Assembly: GCA_039583875.1 (NCBI GenBank)
Contig: CM077150.1
Span: 187,926,375-187,990,374 of the forward strand
Length of the DNA: 64,000 bases
DNA from: Platanthera guangdongensis
Taxonomy: Eukaryota > Streptophyta > Magnoliopsida > Asparagales > Orchidaceae
Reading direction: 5' to 3'
The notes under the pieces were generated by a model, which was not told the origin of the DNA, ran no database searches, and saw nothing but the letters and a program-made list of their open reading frames with translations. Every line of letters begins with the position of its first letter. The stretch's first letter is position 1. Of the stretch, positions 47,988 to 61,100 are shown one piece after another. Position numbers and translations under genes: made by a program.

Positions 47988-50900
47988 GCACCGTGATTAT
48001 TGGCGGGACGACGGCCTATGCGCTGTTCGATACCGGTGCCTTACACTCCTTTGTGTCCGAGGATTTCATAAAAGACGTGGAGGGTGTTCAGTACTTCACT
48101 GGCATAGCCCGACGTGTACGCCTTCCAGATGGCTCGGAGATGATCGCAACCGCCAAGTGCGAGTTGGAGTTATTTATTGATGGGAAGGCCTTTGATACGC
48201 CGGCCACGGTTCTGAGAATGCCAGAGTTTGACATCATTTTGGGCATGGCATGGCTGGATTGTCACTTCGCGAGGATCGACTGCGCGGAGAAGCGGATCTA
48301 TTTGAGACATGAAGACTCTGACGTCATCTTCCAAGGTATTGGCTTCGCGCCGCATATGATATTATCTTCTGTTCAGGCTGTAAAGGCTCATATGAAGGGG
48401 GATGAGGTCTTCATGATCTGGTTCGAGTTGAAGGAAGCAGCATTGGAATTAAAGGATGTACGGGTAGTGCGGGATTTTCCCGAGGTATTTCCTGAGAAGC
48501 TACCAGGATTACCTCCGCATAGAGAGGTTGACTTCCAGATCAATCTAGTACCAGGTGCCAAGCCTGTATCCAAGGCTCCGTACAGAATGGCTCCGAAAGA
48601 ACTCGCGGAGTTTAGAGTTCAATTGCAAGAACTGGTGGAGTCAGGGTTCGTTCGCCCCAGTTCATCACCCTGGGGAGCCCCTGTGCTGTTCGTGAAGAAG
48701 AAGGATGGAACCCTGCGATTATGCATAGATTATCGGGAACTCAATCGGCTGACGGTGCAGAACACTTATCCGCTACCTCGGATCGACGAGTTGTTCGACC
48801 AATTAGTGGGAGCACATTGGTTCTCTAAACTGGATTTGCGCTCTGGATACTATCAGTTGAGGATACAAGAAGGGGACATTATGAAAATAGCCTTCAGTTC
48901 GAGATATGGTTTGTATGAGTTCACAGTAATGCCGTTTGGGCTCACAAATGCCCCTTCGGCCTTCATGAGCTTGATGAACAAGGTGTTTGAACCGTATTTG
49001 GACATCTTCGTCATTGTTTTCATCGACGACATCTTGGTCTACTCAAATAAGGAGGAGGAGCATGTCGAGCACCTGACCTTGGTTTTGAAGAAATTGAAGG
49101 AGCACGCCTTGTATGCCAAGTTTAGCAAGTGTGAATTTTGGCTTAAGGAGGTTGCCTTCTTGGGGCATGTGATCAGTGGAGCAGGATTAGCAGTGGATCC
49201 AACAAAGGTGCGTGCCGTGAAGGAGTGGTCTCCCTTGAAGTCGGCGGCCGATGTACGAAGCTTTCTTGGACTTGCTGGGTACTACCGCAAGTTCGTGAAA
49301 GGATTTTCCAAGATTGCCCTTCCTCTTACCTCCTTGACGAAGAAGGGTGTGTCGTTTGAGTGGACACCTCAATGTGAAGCAGCATTTCAAGAGTTGAAGG
49401 ATAGGCTTACCTCCGCCCCCATCCTTGCACTTCCGTCAGGGAAGGAAGGATTTCAGGTTTATACGGACGCGTCATATCAAGGGATGGGAGCGGTATTGAT
49501 GCAGCACGGGCATGTGATCGCTTATGCTTCAAGGCAGTTAAAGAAACATGTAATCAATTACCCGGTTCATGATTTGGAGTTGGGAGCAGTGGTGTTCGCT
49601 TTGAAGGTCTGGAGGCATTATTTATATGGCGTCCACTGCGAGATCTTTTCCGATCACAAAAACTTGAAGTATGTCCACACTCAGAAGGAGTTGAACCTGA
49701 GACAACGACGGTGGTTGGAATTTCTATGCGACTATGAGTTCACCATGAACTACCACCCCGGGAAAGCGAACTCAGTAGCTGATGCCTTGAGTAGAAAAGC
49801 GCCAGGCTCTAGCCCAGAGTCTCGGTTGATGAGTATGGAGTTGGCTCGGATGATCGAGGAGATGGAAATTACTCTAGTATTCAAGGCTCCTTCGACAGAG
49901 TATGCAGAGTATTTGGCCAACATGAGCATAGTCTGTGATATCCGAGACCGGATTCGGGTGGAGCAAGGAATGGATGCGTCCTTGGCCCCAGCAATCAAGG
50001 CAATTGAATATGAGACCACCGATGAGTACACACTCAAAGACGGCCTCGTTTATTTTCGTGGCGGACTCTATATTCCCAGGGGCGGCAAAATTCGGGAGGA
50101 TATCTTGAGAGAGGCACATTCCTCTCAATATTCAGTGCACCCGGGTATTGCTAAGATGTACGCCGGATTGCGGAAGACCATGTGTTGGCCGGGAATGAAG
50201 AAGGATGTCCGGTATTATGTTACTCATTGTGAAGCATGTCAAAGAGTGAAGGCTGAATGCAGGAGTCCCGCTGGTTTGTTGCAGTCGCTGCCCATCCCCG
50301 AATGGAAGTTCGAGGATATCTCTATGGACTTTGTTCATGGGTTACCTCGTTCCCGCTCCGGGAATGATTCAGTGTGGGTTATTGTTGATCGACTGACAAA
50401 GGTGGCCCGGTTCATTCCAATGAAGAAGGAAGCACACGTGGATGTTTTGGTACGCCTTTTGTGGAGCAATTTGTACGGTATCATGGTGTGCCCAAGACAA
50501 TTGTTTCAGATCGGGATGGTCGGTTTACATCCAATGAATGGAAGGCGGTACAGATGTATTTGGGCTCGCGCCTAACCTTTAGTACTGCATTCCACCCACA
50601 GACGGACGGGCAGTCTGAAAGAACCATCAGGACACTGGAGGATTTATTAAGGTTATGTGTGCTGGACAGAGGAGAGCCGTGGGAAAGACTCTTGCCCCTG
50701 GTGGAATTCTCCTACAACAATAGTCATCAAGCGAGCATCGGTATGATGCCCCATGAAGCCCTTTACGGAAGAAGGTGCAGGACCCCCTTGTCTTGGGTGC
50801 AGGATGAAGATCCGAAGGCATTGAGAAATGAATATATAGATGATACTGATGTGGCGGTCAGATTGATACGGGATCGCATGTTGGAGGCTCAAAGTCGACA

Positions 50901-51378
50901 GACAAAATATTACAATAAAAAGCACCCGATGGTGGTGTTCCAAGTGGGCGAAAAAGTGTTCCTCAAGATTCGGCCGATGCATGGTGTATCGCGGGTACGT
51001 GGGGTGAAAAAGCTCAGCCCAAGGTATGTTGGGCCTTATATTATACTAGAAAGGATCGGCTTGTTGGCCTATCGGTTGGAGTTGCCACCAGAACTAGAGA
51101 ATCTCCACGACGTGTTTCATGTGTCGTCGCTTCGAAAAGCACTGTTGCGGCCCGACCAATATATTTCCACTACTTATGGTGCAGTGGCGTCAGATAGGTC
51201 TGTGCGACTAGAGCCGGTGCAGATTGTTGACAGCGAGACAAGAACTTTGCGCCGCAAAAGTGTACCCTTGGTGAAGGTGCTATGGTCGAATCATGGGAAA
51301 GAGGAGTACACGTGGGAGCCAATGGATTTGATGCAGCAACACTACCCGGAGTTGTTTGCTCAAGGTAATCTTATTTAA
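47988..51378 (+). pseudogene. Protease, RT, RNase H, integrase and chromodomain of element G (one frameshift)
   Basis: The protease [11 protein letters not shown] is intact near 48030. RT shows [26 protein letters not shown] and FIDDILVY (about 49023); RNase H has [15 protein letters not shown] and [10 protein letters not shown]. Integrase HHCC ([11 protein letters not shown] ... [11 protein letters not shown]) and core Asp ([17 protein letters not shown]) and Glu (TDGQSERTIR) are present. One T is missing near 50458, so the first frame ends at 50575 and the second runs 50461-51378. A chromodomain-like end (VKVLWSNHGKEEYTWE) follows. Only the frameshift breaks this exon. Confidence 0.88.
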
Positions 51379-51467
51379 AAACATATGTTAAATTTCCTGT
51401 TATGCATTTCTCCCCTCAGCCTAAGCCTGATTTTGGGGACGAAATCTTTTATTTTGTTTATAGGATT

Positions 51468-54400
51468 TGTAACGTCCCGAATCGCTCTAGGCCCCTCGTG
51501 TGTGTTTTTGAGTCAGGAGGGTTGACTCGAGTCCTGAGAAGTGCAGGGAATTGGACTGCACTTGTGGAGAAGTGGAGAAATCAGTGCAGAGAGACACGGG
51601 TAGTGACACGGGTAGCGACACGGCCGTGTCCCTACCCGTGTGCGTCGAGTTGAGCTCGACGAGGCATGTCGAGATCGGCGAGCCGTGTCGACATCATGTG
51701 ACACGGGTAGCGACACAGGCGTGTCACTACCCGTGTGTGCCGAGTTACAGTCGACAGGCCGTGTCGAGACTGACGAGCTGTGTCGACATCAGGTGACACG
51801 GGTAGTGACACGGGCGTGTCCCTACCCGTGTGTGTCGAGTTCCACTCGACGAAAGGTGTCGAGATCGACGAACTGCGCGTAGACTTCAACAAATGAACAT
51901 GATACGGGTAGAGACACGGGAGTGTCCCTACCTGTGTGCTCCAGTCGATGATTTTGATGGATCGTCGAGATGCAACCCGAGAAGGACACGGCCAAGGACA
52001 CGGCCAGGAACACGGCCGTGTCAAATATTGAACCGACATGGAAACTGTCGTTGCCGCTTCGCCAGGCAGGACACGGGTAAGGACACGGCCGTGTCCCTAC
52101 CCGTGTCACATTTTATATATAAGGGAGATATAAAACCCTAGCCGTTTTCTTGCTCATTTCATCCCCTAATTCCTGTGAGAACTCCTGGTGAGAGGAAAAA
52201 CTGCTGGAGCAAGTTCTACCAGAGGAGATCCGCCATCGCCGTGAAAGAGAAGATGCCGCCAAGGAGAACTACGAGATCCATGGCCGGAAATGGTGGTACC
52301 GCTAGAGCCAATGTGAGTTTCCTACCCTCTCCCTTGGTGCTAGATCTATAGTTATTTTCCTAGGAGAGACATCGGCTCAAGAGAGTCTTGACGGAGAGAA
52401 GAAGTCTTCTAGGTTTGGCCATGCTAGGACTTGTGTTCTAGATTTTAGATCTCTTCAACCACTCTCTTCTTCTATGTGATGATTGAGGATGGTTTCGTGA
52501 AGAATATTGGCCTCTTGAAGGTGAATAAAGGAGGAGGTTTTCTGGAATGATTTGGGAAGATCGCCTTGAGGCGGAAGATGAACCGATGTCATTCATTCCG
52601 CCTTAAGATGCGCGCAGTATCTGTATTCTGCGCGCTGCGAGCTTCGTGGCCATTTTTAGTTGTGATATGGCCAGATCTGGGCTTTAGTCTAAACACGAAA
52701 GTTGCAGCCCTTGAAAATACCTTTCCAACGAATGATTGCACGACTTCTGGCGAAGTCGGAAGCCACGGGAAAGTCTAAACGAAAATGGTGTTCAATAAAT
52801 CCCGTATGTAGAAACTGTGTTCTGTACGCAGCAGACTCCAAGTCCGATTTCAAATAGGATAATGTCAAATCTGGGTTGAGGTCTGAATACGAGAGTTGTA
52901 GACCACAGAAAGACCTTTCCATCTTGGGGTTACACGACTTCACCGGACTCCTGTAGCTTCGGGAATCTCCGGTCGAAGTTGCTGTCCAGATTCAACCTGC
53001 ACCTAAAAATCTGGGCTTAATGGGAAATGGATTTTGATTCAGTGGAATTAATAATGCAAGATACTTGGCTTGACTGAACTCTTATGAGTACTCATTTGTT
53101 GCATGATTGAAGTAGCTTATTAATCAGATTTCATATTATAAAATTGTGAAACAATCTTATTTAAACGAATTGAATTGGTAGAAATTGAAAGATTGATAAT
53201 TGGGCACTTACTGTTTATATTATGACATTATCAAATGGAAAGTGTGTTAGATCTTTATATGCCCACCATGTTTATATTACATTGTCATCATTTGGAAAGT
53301 CATATAAATGTATAGATTATGGCCACGGGTATGATTGGTTAATGAAATGAGTCTAGTAATCCAATACCTAGAGCGTCGTCTCCCTACGGGTAGTATTGCG
53401 AAGAGATGTAAGTGCGGTGTTGACCGTCACTTGTTTTGGTTGTGTTGTGATAAGGTATGAATGGATGGTTGGGCTGTGTCCTCGTGCTTACTTCCGAGGC
53501 CCCTTCCATGTTATGTTAATGTGGTATTTGCATATGGTGTGAGCCGACACGCGGTGTCGTAATCCTGGGTTAAGGATAGTGTGGCAGGTCTACGGGCTCG
53601 CCAGTCGTCACACCGACGGGAGTTGGCAGTTAGACTTGGTCGGTTTGGGCTGTGTCCTCGGTGTTCACGTCCCGAGGCCCCTCCGGCCATGTGAACGGTT
53701 GGGCTGTGTCCTCGTGCTTTCTTCCGAGGCCCCTTCCGGGTCACACAAGGCCAGTTCGGGCTATGTTCTTGGTGCACATCTACCCAAGACCCCGCTGGGC
53801 CATAGTACGCATGGGCTCCGCTGTTGTGTTCTTAGCGTTGAGGCGTACGGAGGCTTAGGTGAAGTAGTGTGATACCCGCCTAGTAGTAGAAGTGCCCGTT
53901 CTACTGTCACCGCCTGGCCACGGCGGCTGATGCCTGAGAGGTTAGCTACCTGCTCGAAAAGTGGGAACTATAGTCTGTGTCGACATAGCAATTGCATGGG
54001 TGTGCATGGGTGAGTCATTGCATAGCATTCATAGCATTTCATAACATTGCACAACAAGATCCTCATCGTATAAGTTTGTATGGGCACTCCTATACGATGA
54101 GTTACTTTATGTAAACCGATCCTTAACTTATAAGTTTGTATGGGCATTCTTATAAGTTAAGTTACTTTCCTGCTGTAGATTTCCTTACACCTGTTGTTAT
54201 ATGATGTTAGCTTGTAGAACTGCTAGATTATACATTATATTCATGTACCTTGCCACCTGCTTATACTCCTTTACTTGCATACTTGTTATATACTATACTC
54301 TTGTTCCTTTTCTCCGCCCGGTGCCGAGGAGTCGCCGGGGAAGCGGATGTGAAACCACTTAGTCGTTTCGACTAACGGTTGCTACGTCTTCCTTTTTAGG

Positions 54401-54815
54401 AAGTCACGCCGCAGGTAGAGCAGCCGCAGACTACGCAGCAGTACAGTTAGGCCAGGATGACAGGGCCTGATGTGACGGTGCCGTCGATACCGTCGGTTAC
54501 TGATGTTAGTATTTTGATTACTCTGATGTAGCCCGTTTGGGCAATTATTAGCTGTACTCTGATATTTTGTAGAAGCATGTTTAGCTTCTCATTATTTCAT
54601 GTTTTTGGACATTATATACTTAGTGTGGATTTTGACTTCTCTTGCTTATTTTTTTGGTTGGGTTGGCATTTATATTGATATGGTTGTAGCTGGCGGAATA
54701 GCCATCTTGTGGTACAGGTTAGCCCGTGTGCTAATGCTACCGCAAGGCGGCTGTTCCGGGCATAAGACTCCCCCTTCGTACCGTGTTTTGGAATCCGGGG
54801 AGGAGGGGTCTTACA
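51468..54815 (+). repeat. 3' LTR of element G
   Basis: A 3348-bp copy of the 5' LTR with extra segments near 52067-52078 and 52807-52952. The palindrome array is at 51594-52110. The preceding sequence (TTTTGTTTATAGGATT) has no clear polypurine tract. It ends TCTTACA, followed by CGCCT. Confidence 0.9.
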
Positions 54816-54820
54816 CGCCT

Positions 54821-55277
54821 TCTCCTTGAGGGTGATGACGAAGAGTCGGCACTTGAACCCATCCGAGATCTGCCAGATCGAGACCACGTCCTCAAACCAC
54901 TGGACGTGTTGGACCGGGTCTCCCTTCACGGTGTAGTAGGACATCTTGGGTTCCCTGAACCCCTCCAGAACTGGAGCAGAAGAGACCAACTCGCTGAGGG
55001 GGCTACCTACCCCTACTGGGCGAGCTGGCGTATCTCGCGGGCCCAACTCGCCGATCCGGCCTCCGCCTGCCGAGCCGAGGAAGAGCTCGCGCCCGGGGAG
55101 CTCGCACCCCCGGCCCTCCTTGGCAACTTCCTTCCCGGCTCGCCTACCGGGGGCGTCCTCGCCCAGAGAGGGGGCGGCTGCGATCTGGACAGCTGGAATC
55201 AAGCACTCGGCCCGCGCGCCATGTGCGAACTTGACAAGGCCCAGCACCTCGTTCCTGAAATCTTCAAACATTCCCAC
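54821..55277 (-). pseudogene. Gag N-terminal part of element H
   Basis: Minus strand, from an ATG near 55271 (MFEDFRNEVLGLVKF). A Pro/Gly/Glu-rich linker precedes a Gypsy Gag block, TVKGDPVQHVQWFED, then FKCRLFVITLKEKA, cut by element G at 54820 and continued at 43401. The frame is open in this fragment, but later parts are broken. Confidence 0.8.
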
Positions 55278-55400
55278 TGTGGCCAGAGGTGGGGGGGGGG
55301 GGGGGGGGGCGAGTCCGACCTGTCAAATCCTTGCCCTCCTATAGTCGAGCTCTCTAAAGGTTTTCTATGCTGACGACGCTCCACGCTCACCGCACAAAAA
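55278..55400 (-). other. Leader of element H with a 19-G run and a probable primer-binding site
   Basis: No gene. Nineteen consecutive G (plus strand, 55291-55309) lie between gag and the LTR. On the coding strand, GTGCGGTGAGCGTGG at about 55385-55399 follows TTCAACATTTTT; this is the place and general form of the Tat-clade primer site but is not an exact match to a tRNA I can name. Confidence 0.5.
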
Positions 55401-56084
55401 TGTTGAAACCGAAAAACATCTCCTATGGAGTTCACCCCTGGGGAAGGGGTGATCGCGCACCTACTTCGCTCCTGCAAGCAAAATAACAAGGGAAACACGG
55501 AAGAACTGACCCAAGGGCTCGGCGGGGAGGACCCACCACACACCCGGAAGATCTTAGAGCGCTTCCCCTCCTTAGCCAAAGGCCGAGCTAAGGTATCCTC
55601 AGAAAGCACTTGAGAGACGGAGCAAGAGAGCATAAGAAGCATACTTTCTGAGGTACCACTTGGGTCCTATTTATAGATTTCTGAAAACGGCCTGCAAATA
55701 TCCAACTCCCGCTGTTCTGAACGGCTATGTGCAGTCCAGATTGGCCTGCCAACAACGTAACTCCGTTATTCTGAAAGGCTATGGGCAGGCCAGCAGGGGC
55801 AAAATAGTAAAAAGTACCTCATAGACCTGGGCGAGCTGAGGAGTTCGGCCACCCCTGAAGGTCCTGGTCGCCTACTATCTGCCGAGTTCCATAGGGCGAG
55901 TGCGAGCTGGCTGCGGTGCTCGCCATTCGATCTGTCCTCATTAGTCGAGCTCTGCCTTTAGATTTCCCTGCCGAGCTCGCCTGCTGCCTTCAAATTTCCC
56001 TGCCGAGCTCGCCTGCTGCATGGGTGATCTGAACCGGCCACTCTGGTTCCTGGCGATCCCACTCGCCGGATACGGGGTTGTACA
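55401..56084 (-). repeat. Probable 5' LTR of element H
   Basis: On the minus strand it would begin TGTACAACCCCG and end TTTCAACA. A minus-strand TATA box (TCTATAAATAGGA, about 55667-55680) sits in the middle. The other LTR is outside the window, so the boundaries cannot be checked here. Confidence 0.55.
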
Positions 56085-56347
56085 TTGCTCCTTTAGCCTC
56101 GACGTCTAAGCCCCCTGATATAGTGACTGATACCCATGAGGATGCTGATGTAGATGTGGTATCTCTTGATCCTGAGGATGTTGATGTTGATATACTATCT
56201 CTGGATTCTAAAGATGACCAGCTAGGTGAGAGTACTCCTTCACGTACGATAGTGCCCGACGAGTCTGATGATTCTGAAAGTGAGGGAATCCCTAGTGATT
56301 TAGAAGATGATGTATGAGATGATTACATTCCGATCTGTGAGAGTATT
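56085..56347 (+). pseudogene. Element X: remnant of a gag-like ORF, the oldest layer
   Basis: An open stretch reads IAPLASTSKPPDIVTD followed by Asp/Ser-rich acidic sequence to a TGA near 56315, then DDYIPICESI. Its start resembles the region after the zinc knuckle of the Gag-like protein of element D (ALLASTSKP, followed by an acidic stretch ending PSDLDDD). It is cut left by element H and right by element J. Too short for a firm assignment. Confidence 0.45.
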
Positions 56348-57983
56348 TGAAAGGGGAAACTAGATCTGATATACTCTAGAGGGGGGTGAATAGAGTATAT
56401 GGTGCTTTTTGAACACAAAGAAAAACTTTTGCAAAGCTTTACAACAATTGTTGTAATGAGTGTGAGCAGGGAAGCAGAAATAAAACTAATCACAAAACTA
56501 AGCTATGCAGAGACTAAGCACAAGAAAATCTAGGCCAGAAACAAAAAGAAAACATGCAGAACCAGATGACACAAGGAATTATAGTGGTTCCCCAAACTTG
56601 GGTACATCCACTCTTCTACCACCCTAGGTAGGAATCCACTGCAGGATGAGTTGATCAGGTGTTCTGGGCACCAATGAGCTTTTGATAAGGTGCTCAAAAA
56701 CCAAATCAGATTTTTTGATCAGGTGTCTTGCCACCAATGAGCTTTTGACAAGGTGCTCAAAAACCAGATTCAAACTTTTGAAGGGAGTTTGAAAAACCCT
56801 TTACAGAGTGGGGGTGAGAGAGTGATGACAGTCTTCTCTTTCTCAATCAACTGAGAAGACTAAGTGGATTGATGTCAAAGCTCCCCCTGAGTCCTTGATC
56901 TTCAGGAAGATGAGCTTTGCTGAGGGTGATAGGGCTTCAAAGATAGATCTCCAGCAAAAGATGATTTCAGCAAGCTGAAATGTTGAGTGTCTGGAGTCTT
57001 GAAGTGATATTGGCCTTGAACACTTTGAGAGCTGAAGAGATCTGATGATTTTTTGAAAGCTTGATCTCTCTGATGAGTGTTCTTCAGAATTCTTGTTGAC
57101 AGAATATTTTGAAAGAGTCTCTGATGAGTGTTCTTCAGAATTCTTGTTGACAGAATATTTTGAAAGAGTCTCTGTATTCTGAGTTGTGTGTCCTCTTCTT
57201 GTCAATCTCTTTTTTTTGTTCTTCTCTATCTTGATTCAAAAAACATTCTGTCTTTTATTCTCTGTGCCAGAATAGAATATCACTCTGTCAAAGATAGCCG
57301 TTGGTCTGCATTGATTACAGCCTTAATTGCATAATTTCTTCTGAAGGAAAGTCCACTGAATTGTTCCTTGAAAAATCCCTTGAAACTTGCTCCAGAAGTA
57401 AATGAAAACGGCTGGTAGATCTTCTGAATTAAATGCAGAATAACTTCTATCTGATTTAAATTTGAATTCTGAAAGATAACTGAAATCGTCGAACTGAGCT
57501 CTGCTATCGTCGAGCTGAGCTCAGCGAACTGGAAAATCCAAGTAGCAAGATAATCGTCGATCTGAGCTCAAAGATCGTCGAACTGAGCTCAGAGATAAGG
57601 ATCCAATGCAGAGTTAAAATCGTCGACCTGAGCTCAGCGATCGTCGAATGGAGTTCGACGATATTGCGAAGTTTGAGCTCAGCGATCGTCGAGTGGAGCT
57701 CGACGATATTATGAGGTTGAGCTCAGCGATCGTCGAATGGAGCTCGACGATCTGTCGAAGTTGAGCTAGACGATCGTCGACCGGAGTTCGACGAATCGTC
57801 GTGCTGAGCTCGACGATTAGACTTGGTCTACAGAAAAACTTGGTCTTCAGGGCAGCTTCCAATCCTAGACTTCTAACCCTTAGACTCAATTCTAATTGAC
57901 CTATTAAGCTATACAGAAGGTCAAACACAGATTCCTAGAGACATAGTGATCCTGACCCAAATTAGTAATAGGGTGTTCCAACA
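56348..57983 (-). repeat. 3' LTR of element J
   Basis: A 1636-bp LTR, collinear with 28318-29885 in reverse. It holds palindrome units from about 57485 to 57825 (GATCGTCGAxTGGAGxTCGACGA). A directly repeated 60-bp block is present at 57056-57175. The TATA-like sequence of copy A is not preserved here. Confidence 0.9.
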
Positions 57984-57997
57984 ATCTCCCCCTATTT
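57984..57997 (-). other. Polypurine tract of element J
   Basis: On the coding strand it reads AAATAGGGGGAGAT and abuts the LTR, as in copy A. Confidence 0.87.
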
Positions 57998-58166
57998 GGG
58001 TTAGGATTACTATTTACAGACTTTGGAAAAATCAAATAACATCATACAATCAGAAAAACATGAAAACAATAGCAGCTAGACACAATGCAGAAACATCACA
58101 GAGAAATATATATAACATGATATCCAGACAGCAGTCAGAAAAACCAAGGATTGTCACCTTACAGAG

Positions 58167-61100
58167 TTACTTTTTCTCTTTGCCTTTTACCATTTTGATT
58201 TCTCTGTTAGGATTTAAAGCTTCTTTGTTGGATCTAGTATCATCAGCTGCACCCAAATATGTTTGCTTTGAAGTCCTGGGAACCACTGCAGCTGGATGCA
58301 ACTCCATGTATCTGTCTGCATCAAAGAACTTGCTGGAGGCATATCTTTCTAATTCTTTCTGTCTTTGTTCTGACATTGTAGAAATATTAGAGGTGTCCAG
58401 GCCTTGCTCTCTGGCTTTCTTTATCTAGTCTAATGCAGCCAACTCCTTCATCCTAGCAGTCCAAGCAACAGGATTCTTCTCAGGGTCCTCAAATGGTACA
58501 GGTGGCTCATACCTGTTGGAAGAATTATCTTGAGGAGTCCTGGCAGTCACAGTTTCTTTGAGCTTATAGGGGAATGGACCAGAAGAAGTATCAGATGAAG
58601 CATGTCCTCCCCTGGAGTAAGGATGCTGCCTGGAATGCCCTTTAGAATAAACTTGAGTCTCTCTTTGATTTCCCCTATATCCTCCCCTCCTAGAGTAAGA
58701 GCCCCTAGACTGGCTTTCCCTTTGATAGGTTCTAGCATGGGGTTGGTAGGGAGCCTGGCTTCTAGATGGGGCTTGGCTTGCAGAGCTGCCACCTGCACCT
58801 GCATCAGGTGGAGGTGGTGGAGGAGGATGAGGGTGCTTGAACTGGGAGGAGCCCTTCTCATACTTCCTTTTCTTCTTCATTGCTTTTAGCTGATTTTTAG
58901 AGAACTGCATCCAATGTTCAGTAATTGGGCAGTTGTGCAGAATATAGTATGGAATATCATTATCATCTTTTACTTTGGCAGGTGGAACCCTTTTCATTGC
59001 CTTACTTCTTGCCTTCCTTTTCCTTGCAATGGTGGCAGAAGAATCATCAGAGGCAGTGTTGTAGTCATCAGATTCAGAGCTCTGAGCATCATATAAAGCA
59101 TCAATCCTCTTCATCAAATCTTCTTTCAGTTGAACAGCAGCAGATGGGGCAGAAGCAGAGGGAGCAACAGAAACAGATACAGCAGCAGATGTAACAATAG
59201 ATACAGGAGCAACAGCAGAAACAACACTGGTTACTTCAGGAATGATGGCAGCAGCAGCTTCAGAAACAACAACAAAATCTTCAGCAGGCTCAAAAACAGC
59301 AGCCTCTGTCATCAGAAAATCCTGGGATGTGGGCTCATCAGAAACAATTTGAATTTCAGCAGCAGTTGGAACATTTTCTTCAGCAGCAGCAAAGACAGTT
59401 TCAGAAGCAGATACAGCCTTTTCTTCATCAGCAGCAGCAGCAGTCATCACTGAGAGTACAAAAGAGGAAAGAATGTTGGGGTCACAGCCAGAGAGAGGCA
59501 CCAGAGCCTTGGACAGATCTTTTGGGGGCTGGACAGCATTTGGCTCTGGGAGGTAGCTGTAATATGCAGTATCAAATGCAGAGAGCAAAGACCTTAGGTC
59601 TATTGCTAAGACTGGAGTAGGAGCCTGAACTGGAGCAGCAGCAACAGGAGCAGCAGATACAAACACAGCAGCAGCAGCAGCAGTAACAACAGCAGGAGCA
59701 GAAGCAGCAGCAACAGCAGCATGAAGGCTGGCTTCATAGGGCATCTCCCCCTGCCTGGATGCAGATACCTCTGTATCAAGGCACACTGCTGGAGGTGCTG
59801 CTTGAGGAAGGAGAGAGGAAAGCCTGGCAGAGAGGGCTGCCACTGACAAGTGTAGAGGAGCCAAAGAGGCCTCCAAGAGGAGGGAGAGCCTGGGGGCAAT
59901 GAGCTCATACAACTTGTCAGCAAGGGCTGAGAGATCTACTTGCTCAAGAAGAGGAGCAGAGGTAGATGGTATTGGGATGGCTGAGGAAGCTGGAAGTGGA
60001 GGGCTGAATGGTGGAATGAATGGCTCAGGAGAGGGGATTGTGGAGATGGAGGACAGGGGGATGGATATGGAGGGAGTGAATGTGGGTTAGTCAATGATGT
60101 GGTGGAGAAGATCTTGGAAAGATGTTGAAGAGGATGGTAATTCTGGAGGAGAAGAGGGGGAATCATCCATGTAGGATTCATCCAGAAGTGTGAATGATGG
60201 TAGGGATGGAGATGAGGTGACATCTGGTGGTGGATATGAGAATAATGGGTGGAATTGGTCTACTGGAGGTGATGAAATGGTTGCTGGAGATGGAATAGAT
60301 GTTGGAGATGGGCTGGAGATTATAATGTTGGATGGAGCTGGAGTGGTGGATGGAATAGGTAGGGTTGGACTTGGAGGAGGAGGAGAAGCAGCACTAGCAG
60401 CAGGCAGGTCTTCTGCAGGAGCAGAGACCTGGGGGGGAGTGACTCTTTGAGTCCTGGTGCCTGAAGGAGCAGTTGAAGAGGGCCTGCTGGGTTTGCTGAT
60501 TTGCCTGTCCCACTTCCCAAATAGGGCACAGGTGAGTCTCTTGGAGGCATTGATGTGCACTCCAGAGGAGACCAGCAGAGCAGGGCACCTTGCCTGAAGG
60601 AAAACTCCAAGAATTCTTCCAAAATTTACAAAGGTTTTATTAATCTTCTTCTTTATCAGGTCAAAGAAGACCTCTCCCCAGTTTAAGCTTTTCCTATCTA
60701 CCAGAGCTCCCATGAGGCAGAGCTGATGTCTGGAGATGGTATCATGTGCAGAATGCTTTGCCAACAGCACCTTGCCTACAACATCAGCTAGAAACCTGTA
60801 TTCAACTGACAAGTTCCTCTTAAACAACTTGCTAGGGTTTCCCTCTGGATGACCCATCCTGGCAAGTATATCAGAAAATTCCTCTCCAGATAGTTCAGCA
60901 GTGTCTTCACCATTTCTCAAGCCAAAAACCTCTGTTAAAACTGTTGGGGTCAGAGGTACCTGGGTTCCAGCAATAGATCCAACTATGGTGTTGTTGTCTA
61001 GATTGTGAGCAGTATAGACCCATTCTTTTATTTCATCTGAGGCAAGTTTGATTCTTGTGGTCATGAGGGCAGACAAATGCTGATCCTTGAATAAACTCAG

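Larger units (their letters stand above)
43407..54815 (+). mobile_element. Element G: Tekay-like chromovirus with introns, nested in H
   Basis: LTRs of about 3179 and 3348 bp flank gag-PR-RT-RNase H-IN-chromodomain. The duplication CGCCT is at 43402-43406 and 54816-54820, and removing G rejoins the Gag of element H. Only one nonsense codon (47769) and one frameshift (about 50458) break the coding region once the 95-nt intron at 47893-47987 is removed. The coding pattern and the repeats resemble element F, but the LTRs are different enough to be another family. Confidence 0.92.

Noticed and set aside
55291..55309. G-quadruplex regulatory element
   Set aside because: A 19-G run in a decayed leader could form one, but homopolymer length is unreliable and nothing else supports a role.
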